64,000 nucleotides of DNA from an uncultured Methanobacterium sp. (GTDB taxonomy: Archaea > Methanobacteriota > Methanobacteria > Methanobacteriales > Methanobacteriaceae): the NCBI RefSeq assembly GCF_963665055.1, contig NZ_OY762015.1:2433501-2497500 (forward strand), given 5' to 3'. A model generated the notes under the pieces. The model was not told the origin of the DNA and ran no database searches. It saw only the letters and a list, made by a program, of their open reading frames with translations. The position numbers and the translations under genes were made by a program. This document shows positions 28,802-41,795 of this stretch, piece after piece; position 1 is the first letter of the stretch; each line of letters begins with the position of its first letter.

Positions 28802-29716
28802 TTATTTTAAAGAGTTTTCCATTCTTTCTTTAGCCATTTCAAGGGTTGGAACATTAGTCTGACATCCTTCTGCTTCCACAATGAATGAAGACACAGCTGA
28901 AGCCAGTTTACCACAGTACTCTAATGGTTCACCTTCCAGGTATGGTTTCAGGAATCCTGCCCGGTAAGAGTCACCAGCACCAGTGGGGTCAGTGGGGTCC
29001 CGTTCTACAGCATCTATCTGGATCTTCTCATCAGAGTAGATAACGCTACCATTTCTGCCCCTGGTTTCCACCACAATGGAAGGACCGTAATCTCTTAACT
29101 GGTCAATGTTCATATTGATGCTTTCCATGATGCGTCCGATTTCATGATGGTTTCCAAAGAGAATATCACATATTTTCAGAACATCCAGTAGATCCTGGGG
29201 TGAGTACATGTGCAAGTCCTGTCCTGGATCGAAAGAGATGATTTTATCACTTTCACGGGCGAATTCACCGCACCGGCAGTTGAAGGTGGGGTCCCCAGTG
29301 GCCAGATGCACCGCCTGAACATTCATAATGGCATCCTCCGGGACAGGGGATTCTTTAAAACGGGTGGCAGATCCCCAGTAAAAGTAAAATATCTGGTCAT
29401 CGTTTTCATCTGTTAAAACGAATGCAGTGGGTGTTTTATCTTCCTCAACAATTATCATATCGTCGATGTTGATCTGGAGTTTTTCTAAATGATTTTGATA
29501 GTCTGATCCTGGAAAGTCTCCTCCCACTGCAGACACCAGGGATGATTCTAGACCCAGCGTGGACGCGACCACGGCCACATTGGCAGCAGCGCCCCCATGG
29601 AATGTACGCATATTGTTAATGGTAGTAGCGGAGTTAGGTAGTGGGAATTCGTTAACCTGAATTATGTAATCAAGTGCAGTGTGTCCAATGGCCAGTAAAT
29701 CTCTTTGGTTCCTCAA
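28802..29716 (-). CDS. PfkB-family nucleoside kinase (MJ0406-like)
   Basis: A 304-residue ribokinase-family enzyme. The N-terminal [21 protein letters not shown], the glycine motif [15 protein letters not shown] near residue 41, [15 protein letters not shown], and the C-terminal signature [13 protein letters not shown] (catalytic Asp) match the PfkB fold. The whole protein strongly resembles Methanocaldococcus jannaschii MJ0406 as I recall it, a broad-specificity nucleoside kinase for inosine, guanosine and cytidine. Start TTG 29714-29716 with GCAGGTGATTG ahead. A different sugar substrate cannot be excluded from sequence. Confidence 0.85.
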   Translation of the reverse strand: MRNQRDLLAIGHTALDYIIQVNEFPLPNSATTINNMRTFHGGAAANVAVVASTLGLESSLVSAVGGDFPGSDYQNHLEKLQINIDDMIIVEEDKTPTAFVLTDENDDQIFYFYWGSATRFKESPVPEDAIMNVQAVHLATGDPTFNCRCGEFARESDKIISFDPGQDLHMYSPQDLLDVLKICDILFGNHHEIGRIMESINMNIDQLRDYGPSIVVETRGRNGSVIYSDEKIQIDAVERDPTDPTGAGDSYRAGFLKPYLEGEPLEYCGKLASAVSSFIVEAEGCQTNVPTLEMAKERMENSLK

Positions 29717-29907
29717 TCAATCACCTGCCTTATTTCTATTTTAAGTTTATTTAAAATTTACTATCTGACTATATTTTCAAAAATGAACTAATCTCTGCAT
29801 TTTAAATCCATCAGAAAATCATTGATATCCTGTAAAATAACGATTTAAAAGAGAATAAAGTATATTAAGATTTAGTTTATGATAAATTTTTCTATAATGA
29901 TTAATAT

Positions 29908-30807
29908 TTAATCAATTCTGCCAAAACCCCACTCCCTGATTATGTCCTGACCCTTTCCCTGGATGAAATTTGAAAAGTCTTCCAGTTCATCTTTTTTATC
30001 CGCTTCATCTTTATCAGGGATAACCATGCTGATTATGTGGCTGGTGTCATCGGCCATGATATCAGACACAGAAAAAGAATCAAGCAGCGGTGACATGAAA
30101 CTCCTGTTTTGAAATGTTAAAAGATTTTCACGTCTTTTAACCATCTTAAGTGCATTTTCAGGGTAATTGCATACATCAATGATTTCATAATCGACCCGTA
30201 ACTGATCCAGGGTGTTCCAGGCCAGTCTCTGGGCAGAATGAATAACTTCCACAAATTCTCTGCCCTGGAGCTGTTCAATATTTTCCAGGTTTTCATCAGA
30301 TCCAGATACCAGTACCAGATCATCTCGGGCTATGGGTATGAAGTCCAGGTCATGCATAAAAGCATGCACTGGGTCGTCTAAAACCAGAATATCCACTATG
30401 TCCATCTCGGCCATTTTAAGGGCATTCAAATCATCGGTAGTATATATCACCACTTCCAGGCCGTATTGACGTGCTAACGCGTCCATCAAACCGGTGGCAA
30501 TGGGACCCCCGCCTATAACCGGTACACCCCTATTCTCTAACCTTCTCAGATAGCTTTGGTATTTTTCCAGGATCATCATTCCCTGGGGACTGAGACCAGA
30601 ACCTGCTCCAGTTGTCTCCACTAATTTAAAACCCAGCTTTCCTTCAGCGTCACGAATTCGTCGATTTAAAACTGCATGTGATATCCCCAATCTTTTGGCA
30701 GCTTCCCTCTGGGACCAAGTATTGGTGATCTCACGTAAAGCATCAAAAAGACGGTAGCTGAATGTTTCGCCATTTATTTCAAGGTTTATACTTGGCTGAG
30801 ACTTCAT
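29908..30807 (-). CDS. LysR/ModE-type HTH regulator with periplasmic-binding-protein-like domain
   Basis: A 299-residue regulator. Residues 1-80 contain a winged helix of the LysR/ModE type ([34 protein letters not shown], then [11 protein letters not shown]). The remaining 200 residues resemble a type 2 binding-protein fold like that of ModA or LysR effector domains ([33 protein letters not shown]). The effector is unknown; an oxyanion such as molybdate or tungstate is possible given the regional theme. It is divergent from hxlB with 196 bp between them, so hxlB is one candidate target. Confidence 0.78.
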   Translation of the reverse strand: MKSQPSINLEINGETFSYRLFDALREITNTWSQREAAKRLGISHAVLNRRIRDAEGKLGFKLVETTGAGSGLSPQGMMILEKYQSYLRRLENRGVPVIGGGPIATGLMDALARQYGLEVVIYTTDDLNALKMAEMDIVDILVLDDPVHAFMHDLDFIPIARDDLVLVSGSDENLENIEQLQGREFVEVIHSAQRLAWNTLDQLRVDYEIIDVCNYPENALKMVKRRENLLTFQNRSFMSPLLDSFSVSDIMADDTSHIISMVIPDKDEADKKDELEDFSNFIQGKGQDIIREWGFGRID

Positions 30808-31015
30808 TTTTTCATCCTTTTAACTTGGCACGACTTAAAGGCCAGTTTATAAGGTTAGTGTAGGGATTTGTATAAGAATTGTATGAAATAGGACTTATAT
30901 ATATCAGGCCACTAAAAATTCATATAGATAAAAGTTTATTTGTAATAGTTAAAAAAATTTATAATAATTAAAAATTACAATAATTTTTTAAAAAAATATA
31001 AAAATGGTGCTAATA

Positions 31016-31609
31016 TTGAAAGAATTGATTCTTAATGATGCTATAGAAGAAATAATGGATAATGTGAGGTCTGTTTCTGCAGAACTTGACCCCGAAAACA
31101 TTGAAGACATGACTCGCCTCTTACAAACATCTAAAAACGTTTTTGTAATGGGGCTGGGACGATCTGGTCTGGTAGCCCGGGCCTTTGCCATGCGTCTCAT
31201 GCACCTTGGAATCAGTGTTTACGTGGTGGGAGAAACCACAACCCCTGCTTTAACCAGTGAAGATTGTCTCCTGTCAATTTCAGGTTCAGGTGAAACCTTC
31301 AGCATTATCAGTGCAGCCAACATTGCCCATAAAAGGGGAACCAAGATCATCGCGGTGACCTCCTATGTGGATTCCACCCTGGGAGAAATGGCTGATCTGG
31401 TGGTACATATAAAAGGACGTACCAAAATTGATTCAGAAAAAAACTACATAACCCGGCAGATGAACGGAAAACACCAGTCTTTATCTCCTATGGGGACCCT
31501 TTTCGAGGTAACCAGCCTGATATTCCTGGACAGCCTCATAGCCCAGTTAATGGTTGAAATGGGAAAAACAGAAGAGGATATGAAGGCCAGGCATACGGTT
31601 ATTGAATAA
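31016..31609 (+). CDS. hxlB: 6-phospho-3-hexuloisomerase
   Basis: A SIS-domain isomerase of about 197 residues that interconverts 3-hexulose 6-phosphate and fructose 6-phosphate. In archaea it supplies pentose phosphates through the reversed ribulose monophosphate route, with formaldehyde as a by-product. SIS motifs are [25 protein letters not shown] and [12 protein letters not shown]; the C-terminal [21 protein letters not shown] is typical, and the closing region KARHTVIE matches the catalytic His segment of the M. jannaschii MJ1247 structure. The start is set at TTG 31016, placing GGTGCTAAT as ribosome binding site; ATG at 31004 would add four residues. The HPS partner is not adjacent. Confidence 0.9.
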   Translation: MKELILNDAIEEIMDNVRSVSAELDPENIEDMTRLLQTSKNVFVMGLGRSGLVARAFAMRLMHLGISVYVVGETTTPALTSEDCLLSISGSGETFSIISAANIAHKRGTKIIAVTSYVDSTLGEMADLVVHIKGRTKIDSEKNYITRQMNGKHQSLSPMGTLFEVTSLIFLDSLIAQLMVEMGKTEEDMKARHTVIE

Positions 31610-31819
31610 AGTACCAGGTTATTGGATGTGGTACTCGATTATTGATAAAAGTTCTTGTTACGTCTTCAATTTATTTTTTAATCTTTCTCTTCTTTTTAAT
31701 CTCTTCTTTTTTAATCCTTCCTTTTCAATCAATTTTTTTAATAATTTGATTTGTATGGATTTTTCTTTTAATGGGAGTCTTTAACAGGTATTTATTGCAT
31801 TTTTCCTATTTCAAACGAT

Positions 31820-32572
31820 TTAAAGTATTATACGATGGGGGTGGGTGTAAATATTGAATCTGCCGTTTCTTAAGAAACCTATCAACGTGATCCCAGATTT
31901 TTCACCTATTTTCAAACCTTCCACTGTAGGGGCGGCTTTGGTAACCATGATGGGTATACCTACATTGGTCAGTTTCACCACCCTGTCCGGTGGGATCCTG
32001 CCGCTGCAGACAATGAAACTTTTCGAAAAATCAATTTTTGCTTTTAAACCAGCACCAATAACTTTATCAACGGCCACGTGGCGGCTGACATCCTCACGGA
32101 CAATAAATTGACCTTCCCCTACCACTGCAGCCACGTGGGTTCCCCCGGTTTTGGACCAGACTTCTGCTTTTTTAATGAGAAGATCAAATGAATCCATTAC
32201 CTTTTTTCTTTCAACCTTAAAATCAGAGTTTATTTTCACCAGATCCTGATCCTGGTGAACCCATCCATCATAACAACCTAATTTGTCCTTTTCAATTGGC
32301 TGATTTCCGGTTAATTCAACTTTGATGTCCAGATCAGTTACATTAATTTTTTTAACTTCAGTGATACTTTTGATGTATCTTTCATCCAGAAGGTAGCCCA
32401 GAACGAAGTCTTCCAGATCATGGGGGCTCAGGTAAAATTCGCCCAGTTTGGATCCATTAACAAAGAGTTTCATTTTGGTATCAATGGCCACCAGATCATC
32501 GATATGATGGACATCCTGGTCCACCTTTATGATTTTAACTTTTTGAAACATTTCGTTCCTATTTTCATCCAT
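31820..32572 (-). CDS. fdhD: Formate dehydrogenase accessory sulfurtransferase FdhD
   Basis: A protein of about 250 residues that delivers sulfur to the molybdenum/tungsten pterin cofactor of formate dehydrogenase. Family segments include [27 protein letters not shown] near the start, [31 protein letters not shown], and [31 protein letters not shown]. The loop that carries a CxxC pair in E. coli FdhD shows only one Cys here (LGCYDGWV). The start is uncertain: ATG 32570-32572 has AGAGG ahead, ATG 32549-32551 has AGGA ahead, and an ATG at 32653 has no site. It is separate from fdhAB but in the same gene cluster and orientation. Confidence 0.9.
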   Translation of the reverse strand: MDENRNEMFQKVKIIKVDQDVHHIDDLVAIDTKMKLFVNGSKLGEFYLSPHDLEDFVLGYLLDERYIKSITEVKKINVTDLDIKVELTGNQPIEKDKLGCYDGWVHQDQDLVKINSDFKVERKKVMDSFDLLIKKAEVWSKTGGTHVAAVVGEGQFIVREDVSRHVAVDKVIGAGLKAKIDFSKSFIVCSGRIPPDRVVKLTNVGIPIMVTKAAPTVEGLKIGEKSGITLIGFLRNGRFNIYTHPHRIIL

Positions 32573-32843
32573 ATAATGCCTCTGGGTTTTATTTCGGGTA
32601 ATAAAGTTTGGAGTATTGGTTACGGGGTTCACTTCTGGAATACGCCTGAACATGCATAATATTTAACAAATATCTCCAATTTGTTTTATAATCCAATTTG
32701 TTTTATAATATTTCCAATATTATTTCCAATATTCCAAAAAAAAGAGTTAATTGGGATATTTTAGATTAAATATGTGGATTTTTGGTTTTAGGAATAGCTT
32801 AATATTCCAGTAAATCTCAGAGTTCCAGTAATCTCAGTAAATC

Positions 32844-33179
32844 TTATTCTTCTTTTAGTACAATGTCATCCACCCATGATATGGCCGCGGCAACATTAGG
32901 GAATCCTATAACACTGGTTAACAGAAGAACACTGTGGTATAATTCGTCGGGAGACACTCCCAGTTCCAGGGCTCTGCGGGTGTGACTGTGTACTCCTCCT
33001 TCTGATCTTATGGCAGCAGCAGCTGCTAACTGGATAAGATGGGATGTTTTTTCATCAATAGGTCCTGCTTTCTTAATGGCTTTACCCAGTTCACTTAAAG
33101 CCTGACCGTATTCTTCGTAGCGTATTCTTATATTTTGATAGTTTTTGGGGAGTTCTTTTTCCATTGTGTTCACAACCAT
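32844..33179 (-). CDS. Carboxymuconolactone decarboxylase/AhpD-like protein
   Basis: A small alpha-helical protein of about 111 residues. The family signature region reads AAAAAIRSEGGVHSHTRRALELGVSPDEL. The His in VHSH is present, but the redox CxxC of AhpD-type peroxidase partners is absent, so a disulfide role is unlikely. Start at ATG 33177-33179, with GAGGAT about nine bases ahead. A GTG five codons earlier is also in frame. It lies between fdhD and fdhB on the same strand; whether it belongs functionally with formate metabolism is unknown. Confidence 0.8.
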   Translation of the reverse strand: MVVNTMEKELPKNYQNIRIRYEEYGQALSELGKAIKKAGPIDEKTSHLIQLAAAAAIRSEGGVHSHTRRALELGVSPDELYHSVLLLTSVIGFPNVAAAISWVDDIVLKEE

Positions 33180-33381
33180 AAATAGAATCCTCACATATCT
33201 CTTGTAATATTATATTATGTTAAAAATAGAATATTAAATCTATATACGAATGAATTTTGCTGGGATGCATTTCTATGAATCTGCACTAAATCAGATTTTT
33301 GTATGAATCAGAAAATGATAATATATAATAACATACTTAATTGACATTAATTCACTTATTCAATTAAATAAAAAAAAGTTC

Positions 33382-33472
33382 AGTAAACCACAACTTGCAA
33401 GTCAGGCATATTTTAGAGGTGACCTTGAGCGATAATCAACCTAAATATGACCTTTAGCAAATGTGGTTTACT
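33382..33472. ncRNA. Candidate structured RNA or nested hairpin between fdhB and the CMD gene
   Basis: Outer perfect 11-bp arms AGTAAACCACA (33382-33392) and TGTGGTTTACT (33462-33472) enclose an inner stem. In that stem GG-CATATTT (33405-33413) pairs with AAATATG-A-CC (33443-33452), and AGGT (33417-33420) pairs with ACCT (33439-33442), leaving an 18-base apical loop containing GA-rich sequence. A 10-bp palindrome, ACTTGCAAGT, lies in the 5' side. It begins 48 bases past the fdhB stop. Transcription and strand are unknown. It could instead be a mobile-element remnant or a 3' UTR structure of fdhB. Confidence 0.45.
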
Positions 33473-33519
33473 TGATACTGCTTTAGCTTTCTAAATTGCA
33501 GTACAGGTTAAAACTTATT

Positions 33520-36773
<3,254 letters not shown>

Positions 36774-36804
36774 TGTATTCCTCCGCATATTTTCTTTTAA
36801 AAAA

Positions 36805-36818
36805 CATGAATGTTCATG
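36805..36818. promoter_or_regulatory. Palindrome CATGAATGTTCATG in the fdhA leader
   Basis: A perfect 14-bp dyad identical to those upstream of carbonic anhydrase and fdhC. It is centred 41 bases before the fdhA start codon, inside the 230-bp gap between fdhC and fdhA, suggesting that fdhAB has its own regulated promoter. Confidence 0.7.
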
Positions 36819-36878
36819 ATAATTTCCTGATAAATCACTGATTCCGCTCATGTACAACTGAAAATATCTCGTTTGTTA

Positions 36879-36892
36879 TATGATCATTCATG
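36879..36892. promoter_or_regulatory. Second, degenerate dyad upstream of fdhA
   Basis: TATGATCATTCATG differs from the reverse form of the perfect dyad (CATGAACATTCATG) at two positions and keeps the TTCATG half-site. It also contains the small palindrome ATCATTCATGAT. It lies 60-87 bases upstream of the perfect fdhA copy, so the two could be bound together. Confidence 0.5.
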
Positions 36893-37000
36893 ATAAAATT
36901 TGGGATTTGGCAAGTCCTTCCTTTTTCATAGAAATACAAAAAAAATGAAAATGGAAGATTGCAAAAACCTTACATTGGGCATGTAATTAACTTTTGCTGG

Positions 37001-37856
<856 letters not shown>

Positions 37857-37983
37857 ATTAATTGACGTTTTTGTTCAATCGACTACTTCAAATCGACTGT
37901 TTTGTCCATCAAACTATTTGTATTCCATCCAAAAATATAGCATGACAGATGGATTAATTGTGATCAATTTCCCGCCTATTTGT

Positions 37984-37997
37984 CATGATCGTTCACC
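37984..37997. promoter_or_regulatory. Degenerate dyad upstream of fdhC
   Basis: CATGATCGTTCACC keeps the first CATGA and the central GTTCA of the consensus CATGAATGTTCATG (10 of 14 positions). It lies 73 bases downstream of the perfect fdhC copy, within the probable transcript leader. Confidence 0.4.
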
Positions 37998-38056
37998 AAT
38001 TTTTGGAATAATTTAATGAATAACTGGTGTTTTTGAGTAAATTGATCCTAATCTTC

Positions 38057-38070
38057 CATGAATGTTCATG
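38057..38070. promoter_or_regulatory. Palindrome CATGAATGTTCATG upstream of fdhC
   Basis: A perfect 14-bp dyad, 217 bases before the fdhC start. It is centred about 45 bases downstream of the minus-strand TATA-like GTTTATATTA, nearly the same geometry as at carbonic anhydrase, and consistent with a repressor bound just past the transcription start. Confidence 0.7.
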
Positions 38071-38103
38071 ATATATGGGATATACGAATGGTCTGGTTAT
38101 AAG

Positions 38104-38113
38104 TAATATAAAC
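38104..38113 (-). promoter_or_regulatory. Candidate fdhC TATA box
   Basis: On the minus strand the sequence reads GTTTATATTA, a good archaeal TATA element. Transcription would start roughly 25 bases further on, just before the perfect dyad. Inferred from position only. Confidence 0.5.
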
Positions 38114-38122
38114 TTTTGTGAA

Positions 38123-38202
38123 TAGCCTTATTACGAAAGACTTATATCCGTTATGCAGATCTAAACATCTCTATTATAAAATGCGGCATAAGGATATGGC
38201 TA
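38123..38202. promoter_or_regulatory. Long bulged hairpin upstream of the fdhC promoter
   Basis: ATATCC-G-TTATGC (38144-38156) pairs with GCATAAGGATAT (38186-38197): twelve pairs with a single bulged G and a 29-base loop. An outer TAGCC (38123-38127) can pair with GGCTA (38198-38202). It lies upstream of the candidate TATA box, so it is either DNA-level structure or part of a longer transcript. Confidence 0.45.
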
Positions 38203-38424
38203 ATTTTAGCTGTCAAATCCACCCAAAAATAGAAAAAATTAACAGTTGAATATTCGGTTTTTAATAAAAATTTAGATTTTTAACGTTTATAGAAATATTA
38301 AAATTAATATTAACTCTTTATTGCACATATTTGTTGAAAATATGTTGTTTTAATGTTAAATAATTAATATAATGCTTAAATTATTTATAATAATCACATG
38401 CATTATTGTAATAAATCGATCTAT

Positions 38425-38455
38425 CATGATTCTCCATTTATCATGATTGTACATT
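38425..38455. promoter_or_regulatory. Two tandem degenerate dyads
   Basis: CATGATTCTCCATT (38425-38438) and CATGATTGTACATT (38442-38455) match the formate dyad consensus at 10 and 11 of 14 positions, spaced 17 bases apart. They lie far upstream of fdhC and no nearer gene start is apparent, so a role is uncertain. Confidence 0.3.
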
Positions 38456-38783
38456 TAAAGATCTGAATACAATTCGAAAATTGTTGGACTAAACCTTGGG
38501 GGTGCAATAATTGTCCATGTTGATATCTAAAACATGGGATCATTCTTTTAGGAATCATTTTTTAAAACTTTTCTTAAAACATCAGATCATTCCAAAAGAA
38601 GAAATTTTTGAATAAATATTAAAAAAATCCACTAAAAAAACCTTATTAAAAAAACTCCATTAAGATTTGAACAGAATTGATAATTTAAGCATTTAAATCT
38701 ATTTAATAACTTGGTAAAATCTGAAGTTAATAATTTAGATTTTCAAAAAAAGATAATTGATGATAAAAAAAGGTTTGATATGA

Positions 38784-39029
38784 TTATTTTTTCCCCTTTA
38801 TCTGTTCTTGAACCTTTTTTTCAATTTTTTCTTTGTCTTCACCTTTTATTTGTTCTTGTATTTCTTCGTTGATTTCTTTTTCGTCTTTTCCTTTTATTTG
38901 TTCTTGTATTTCTTCGTTGATTTCTTTTTCGTCTTTTCCTTTTATTTGTTCTTGTATTTCTTCGTTGATTTCTTTTTCATTTTTTCCTTTAATCTGTTCC
39001 TTTAACTCTTTTTTAAGTTCTTTTGACAT
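38784..39029 (-). CDS. Small highly charged protein of 16-residue repeats
   Basis: An 81-residue protein consisting almost entirely of the repeat EQIKGKDEKEINEEIQ, with about four and a half copies and slight variation at both ends (KEQIKGKNEKEINEE near the start, EDKEKIEKKVQEQIKGKK at the end). It is almost only Glu, Lys, Ile, Gln, Asn and Gly, and the Ile spacing suggests amphipathic helices. The matching DNA repeats have a 48-base period. A good ribosome binding site, AGGTGGTCA, precedes the ATG, which supports translation. No known domain is recognised. A near-perfect formate-type dyad lies 313 bp upstream. Confidence 0.7.
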   Translation of the reverse strand: MSKELKKELKEQIKGKNEKEINEEIQEQIKGKDEKEINEEIQEQIKGKDEKEINEEIQEQIKGEDKEKIEKKVQEQIKGKK

Positions 39030-39709
39030 TTTTTGACCACCTGTGGAGGATTCCGTGTTAAATCTTACTGTATACTGAACAATTATATAAAGATTCGCTC
39101 GTACCTATTCTTTAAAAAGGTTGGAAATTGGTCATATGTTCTTTTAATATCTCGATATGTTTTAATATTTCTGTTTAATTCAATAAAAAATCTTATAAGC
39201 TATTTTTAATTACCATATTGATTATTATAATTAAAATAATTCTCATGGTGTGTATAAAATAAATCAAACAAAATTTAACTTGTATTTTTTAATTTTAAAT
39301 AATATAAATCAATATTTGAATGATGAGTGTTGATAAACTTTCATGAATGATCATGGCATAACTAACACGATGTAACTTTTACAGTAAATTTGTTTTTAAA
39401 GATCCATACATCCACTTAGATTGGAGTGGGTTTAGATGGGATTCACATAGATTGAAATAAGAATTCAGGCGGGATAAACAATTAGACTAATAAAATAGAC
39501 TTAATAAAAGTAAATTAACAAATTAATGAACAAATAGTAGATTAATGCACAAAAAGTAATTCTTAAATGATTACAAACATAAAAATTGGGAGAATGTGGT
39601 TCTAAAATGGTATGGTTCTGAATTTTATTCAATTATTCCTAATTAAAGTCTTTAAACGGGCAAGTCTTTAAACGGGCTGAAAAAGTAGGATGAAAAAAGA
39701 CTAATTAAA
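39030..39709. other. Intergenic region upstream of the repeat protein
   Basis: A 680-bp, extremely A+T-rich spacer between the repeat-protein gene and the end of moaA, both on the minus strand. It contains one near-perfect formate-type dyad at 39342-39355. A minor direct repeat (CAAGTCTTTAAACGGGC-like) lies near 39650-39675. No gene is seen. Confidence 0.5.
39342..39355. promoter_or_regulatory. Near-perfect dyad CATGAATGATCATG
   Basis: Matches CATGAATGTTCATG at 13 of 14 positions. The nearest downstream gene on the minus strand is the 16-residue-repeat protein, 313 bases away, a distance comparable to that at carbonic anhydrase. A weak minus-strand TATA-like TTTAAAAACA lies roughly 45 bases upstream. 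Confidence 0.55.
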
Positions 39710-40633
39710 TTAACATTTCCCATAAAATGGGGTCCTGTTCTGTATGGCCTTTAAAAAGAGTTCTTCCAGTTCATCATCAGAAGCCCCCTGTCTGAGGGGT
39801 TCCATTAGATCCACCAGGTTATCATTCCGTAGTAGGCATGGTTTAAGTTTCCCTTCTGGTGTTATCCTGAGACGGGTGCAGTTTTTACAGAATTCGGTGT
39901 TATCCATGGGGCGGACCACCTCAATCTCCCCTCCTTCCAGGAAATATTTCTTCCGATCCTGCATAAAGGTGCGTGTTTTAATATCTGTGGCCTTTTTAGT
40001 TAATTCCTCTTCAATAATTCCAATATCATAGTGGTAATCATCAAAGAAATCTTCATCAGGACAGCTTTCGGCCTTTAATAGTTCAATGATCTGGAGTATT
40101 GCATTGTTGTCCTTGCAGAACTGGAACATGTCCCAAACTTCTTCATGGTTCAAATCTTTCATCACTACCATGTTCACTTTAACTGGATACAGTCCCACTT
40201 CACCTGCTTTTATTATTCCCTTTTTGACCTTTTCAACGTAGTTACTTTTGGTAATAAAACGATAAGTTTCAGGGTTTAAAGTGTCAAAACTCACATTTAC
40301 TCTATTTAGTCCGGCTTCTTTGAGTTGGGATGCATATTTTTCCAGGTATGTTCCGTTAGTGGTTATAGCAACATCCTTAAATTTTAAAGCTGACACTCTG
40401 GATGTGATATCCACTATATCCTTTCTGATTAGTGGTTCCCCTCCAGATAGCCTGATTTTTTTAATCCCAATTTTTTTAGCGATCAAGGCAATTCTTTCGA
40501 TTTCAGAGGGGGTCATCTCATATTCTTGAGGTATTATGCCATCATGATGACAATAAAAGCAGCGAATGTTACAACGGTTAGTAATGGATATACGGAGGGA
40601 TATGATCGGCCTCTGGAAATTATCGGTTTTCAT
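39710..40633 (-). CDS. moaA: GTP 3',8-cyclase (molybdenum cofactor step 1)
   Basis: A radical SAM enzyme of about 307 residues that starts molybdopterin synthesis from GTP. The SAM cluster motif is [12 protein letters not shown] near residue 22. [13 protein letters not shown] is the SAM-binding GGE segment. The C-terminal second cluster motif is [19 protein letters not shown], typical of MoaA. Start ATG 40631-40633 with AGGTTGA ahead; an upstream TTG is in frame but less likely. It supplies the pterin needed by FdhA, FwdB and the oxidoreductase at 59.7 kb. The MoaC, MoaD and MoaE partners are not seen in this window. Confidence 0.94.
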   Translation of the reverse strand: MKTDNFQRPIISLRISITNRCNIRCFYCHHDGIIPQEYEMTPSEIERIALIAKKIGIKKIRLSGGEPLIRKDIVDITSRVSALKFKDVAITTNGTYLEKYASQLKEAGLNRVNVSFDTLNPETYRFITKSNYVEKVKKGIIKAGEVGLYPVKVNMVVMKDLNHEEVWDMFQFCKDNNAILQIIELLKAESCPDEDFFDDYHYDIGIIEEELTKKATDIKTRTFMQDRKKYFLEGGEIEVVRPMDNTEFCKNCTRLRITPEGKLKPCLLRNDNLVDLMEPLRQGASDDELEELFLKAIQNRTPFYGKC

Positions 40634-40791
40634 AGAGATTTCAACCTTTTTAAATTTCAACCTTTATATTCAATTTTTTAAATTTTAACCCTTAAATTTT
40701 TGATTATATGTTGGAATGAATTTTATACGTGTTTGAATTGTTTTTTAGGGGATTAAACCTACTTTTATTAAACATTTTTCTTACCCTCTTC

Positions 40792-41505
40792 TTATTGAAT
40801 ATCTCCTTCATCAGTTCTGATGGTTAACTCAATGTTTTCACAGGATTTATCAGCTTCACCTGTTTTAAGGGATTCTACCATGCCCATAACACTTTTTTTA
40901 ATGAAATCCTGCACAAAAGGATTCAGTGGAATGCTCACATCGCCAATGAAAAGTTCTACTTCCTTGAATTTTTTCATTTTGCACATTTTTTCAGATGCAT
41001 CTCCTCTAATTATGGCTTTAGCCATATCTAAACAGGTTTCAAAGCCACATTCTCCACAATTTGACCCGGGAATAAGGCCGTAGGTTCGTTTTTCTACCTG
41101 ATCTACCAATTCAACAACATCTTCAGGTTTTATATTGAAAACATCCACATTGGCTAATGTAAAATCATCTTTTGCAGGGGTGGTTGAGATTTTAGGATAA
41201 TCTACATGTTTAAAACCCTCAATTATGACATAATCTGGTTCATCAATGTTTTTTATGGATTTCAGGATCCTTTCAAGTTCAATTTGTTTGTTTATCAGGA
41301 AGAATGTACTTTCCCCTGATCCAACCACCATCTTTGCCCCTGCTTTGCGGTGTTTCCAAGTGTCCTTACCCTCCACATCCAGATCATGGTGGGTGTGTTT
41401 GATTGTTGCAACTTGATGGCCTCGTTTAACCAGTTCCTGGACTATCATAGTAACCAAGGTGGTTTTTCCGGTGTTTTTTGTTCCTACAACGGCCAATATC
41501 TTCAT
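40792..41505 (-). CDS. mobB: MobB GTP-binding protein fused to an Fe-S domain
   Basis: A 237-residue protein. Residues 1-150 are a MobB P-loop domain ([21 protein letters not shown] with the Walker A motif, then [25 protein letters not shown] and [17 protein letters not shown]), which assists attachment of nucleotide to molybdopterin. The C-terminal part has [19 protein letters not shown] followed by Cys about 15 residues later, a small [4Fe-4S] domain like that in corrinoid protein and Fe-S assembly factors. Such fusions occur in methanogens, but the role of the cluster domain is not known to me. MoaA follows 130 bp downstream on the same strand. Confidence 0.88.
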   Translation of the reverse strand: MKILAVVGTKNTGKTTLVTMIVQELVKRGHQVATIKHTHHDLDVEGKDTWKHRKAGAKMVVGSGESTFFLINKQIELERILKSIKNIDEPDYVIIEGFKHVDYPKISTTPAKDDFTLANVDVFNIKPEDVVELVDQVEKRTYGLIPGSNCGECGFETCLDMAKAIIRGDASEKMCKMKKFKEVELFIGDVSIPLNPFVQDFIKKSVMGMVESLKTGEADKSCENIELTIRTDEGDIQ

Positions 41506-41549
41506 AATAACGCCCTTTTTTAAATACAGATAAATTTAAACCTTTAAAA

Positions 41550-41567
41550 CCTCACATTATGGTGAGG
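41550..41567. promoter_or_regulatory. Short hairpin upstream of mobB
   Basis: CCTCAC (41550-41555) and GTGAGG (41562-41567) form a perfect 6-bp stem around a 6-base loop, 45 bases before the mobB start. It could be an operator or leader hairpin; too small for a firm call. Confidence 0.35.
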
Positions 41568-41795
41568 GCTCTCTACTTCTATGGCTATTATTTGATGGAC
41601 TATATAAGTGTTCGATTTGTCCAGTGCAATAGGTTGGGAAAAGATTTTGGATATGGAAATAAGATGAATGAAGTCCCAGTTTTAAAAAATAAATATTTAA
41701 ATTAAGAAATTGAAGATAAAAATAAATGCAGATAAAAATTAAAAATATAAAAATTTGAAGCAGTGGAAAAAAGCAGTGGAAAAAATAATATTCAC

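Noticed and set aside
38843..38990. 48-base repeats on the plus strand as a low-complexity membrane protein
   Set aside because: The opposite strand has a proper start, ribosome binding site and coherent repeat protein; the plus-strand frames are its antisense shadows rich in Phe and Ser.
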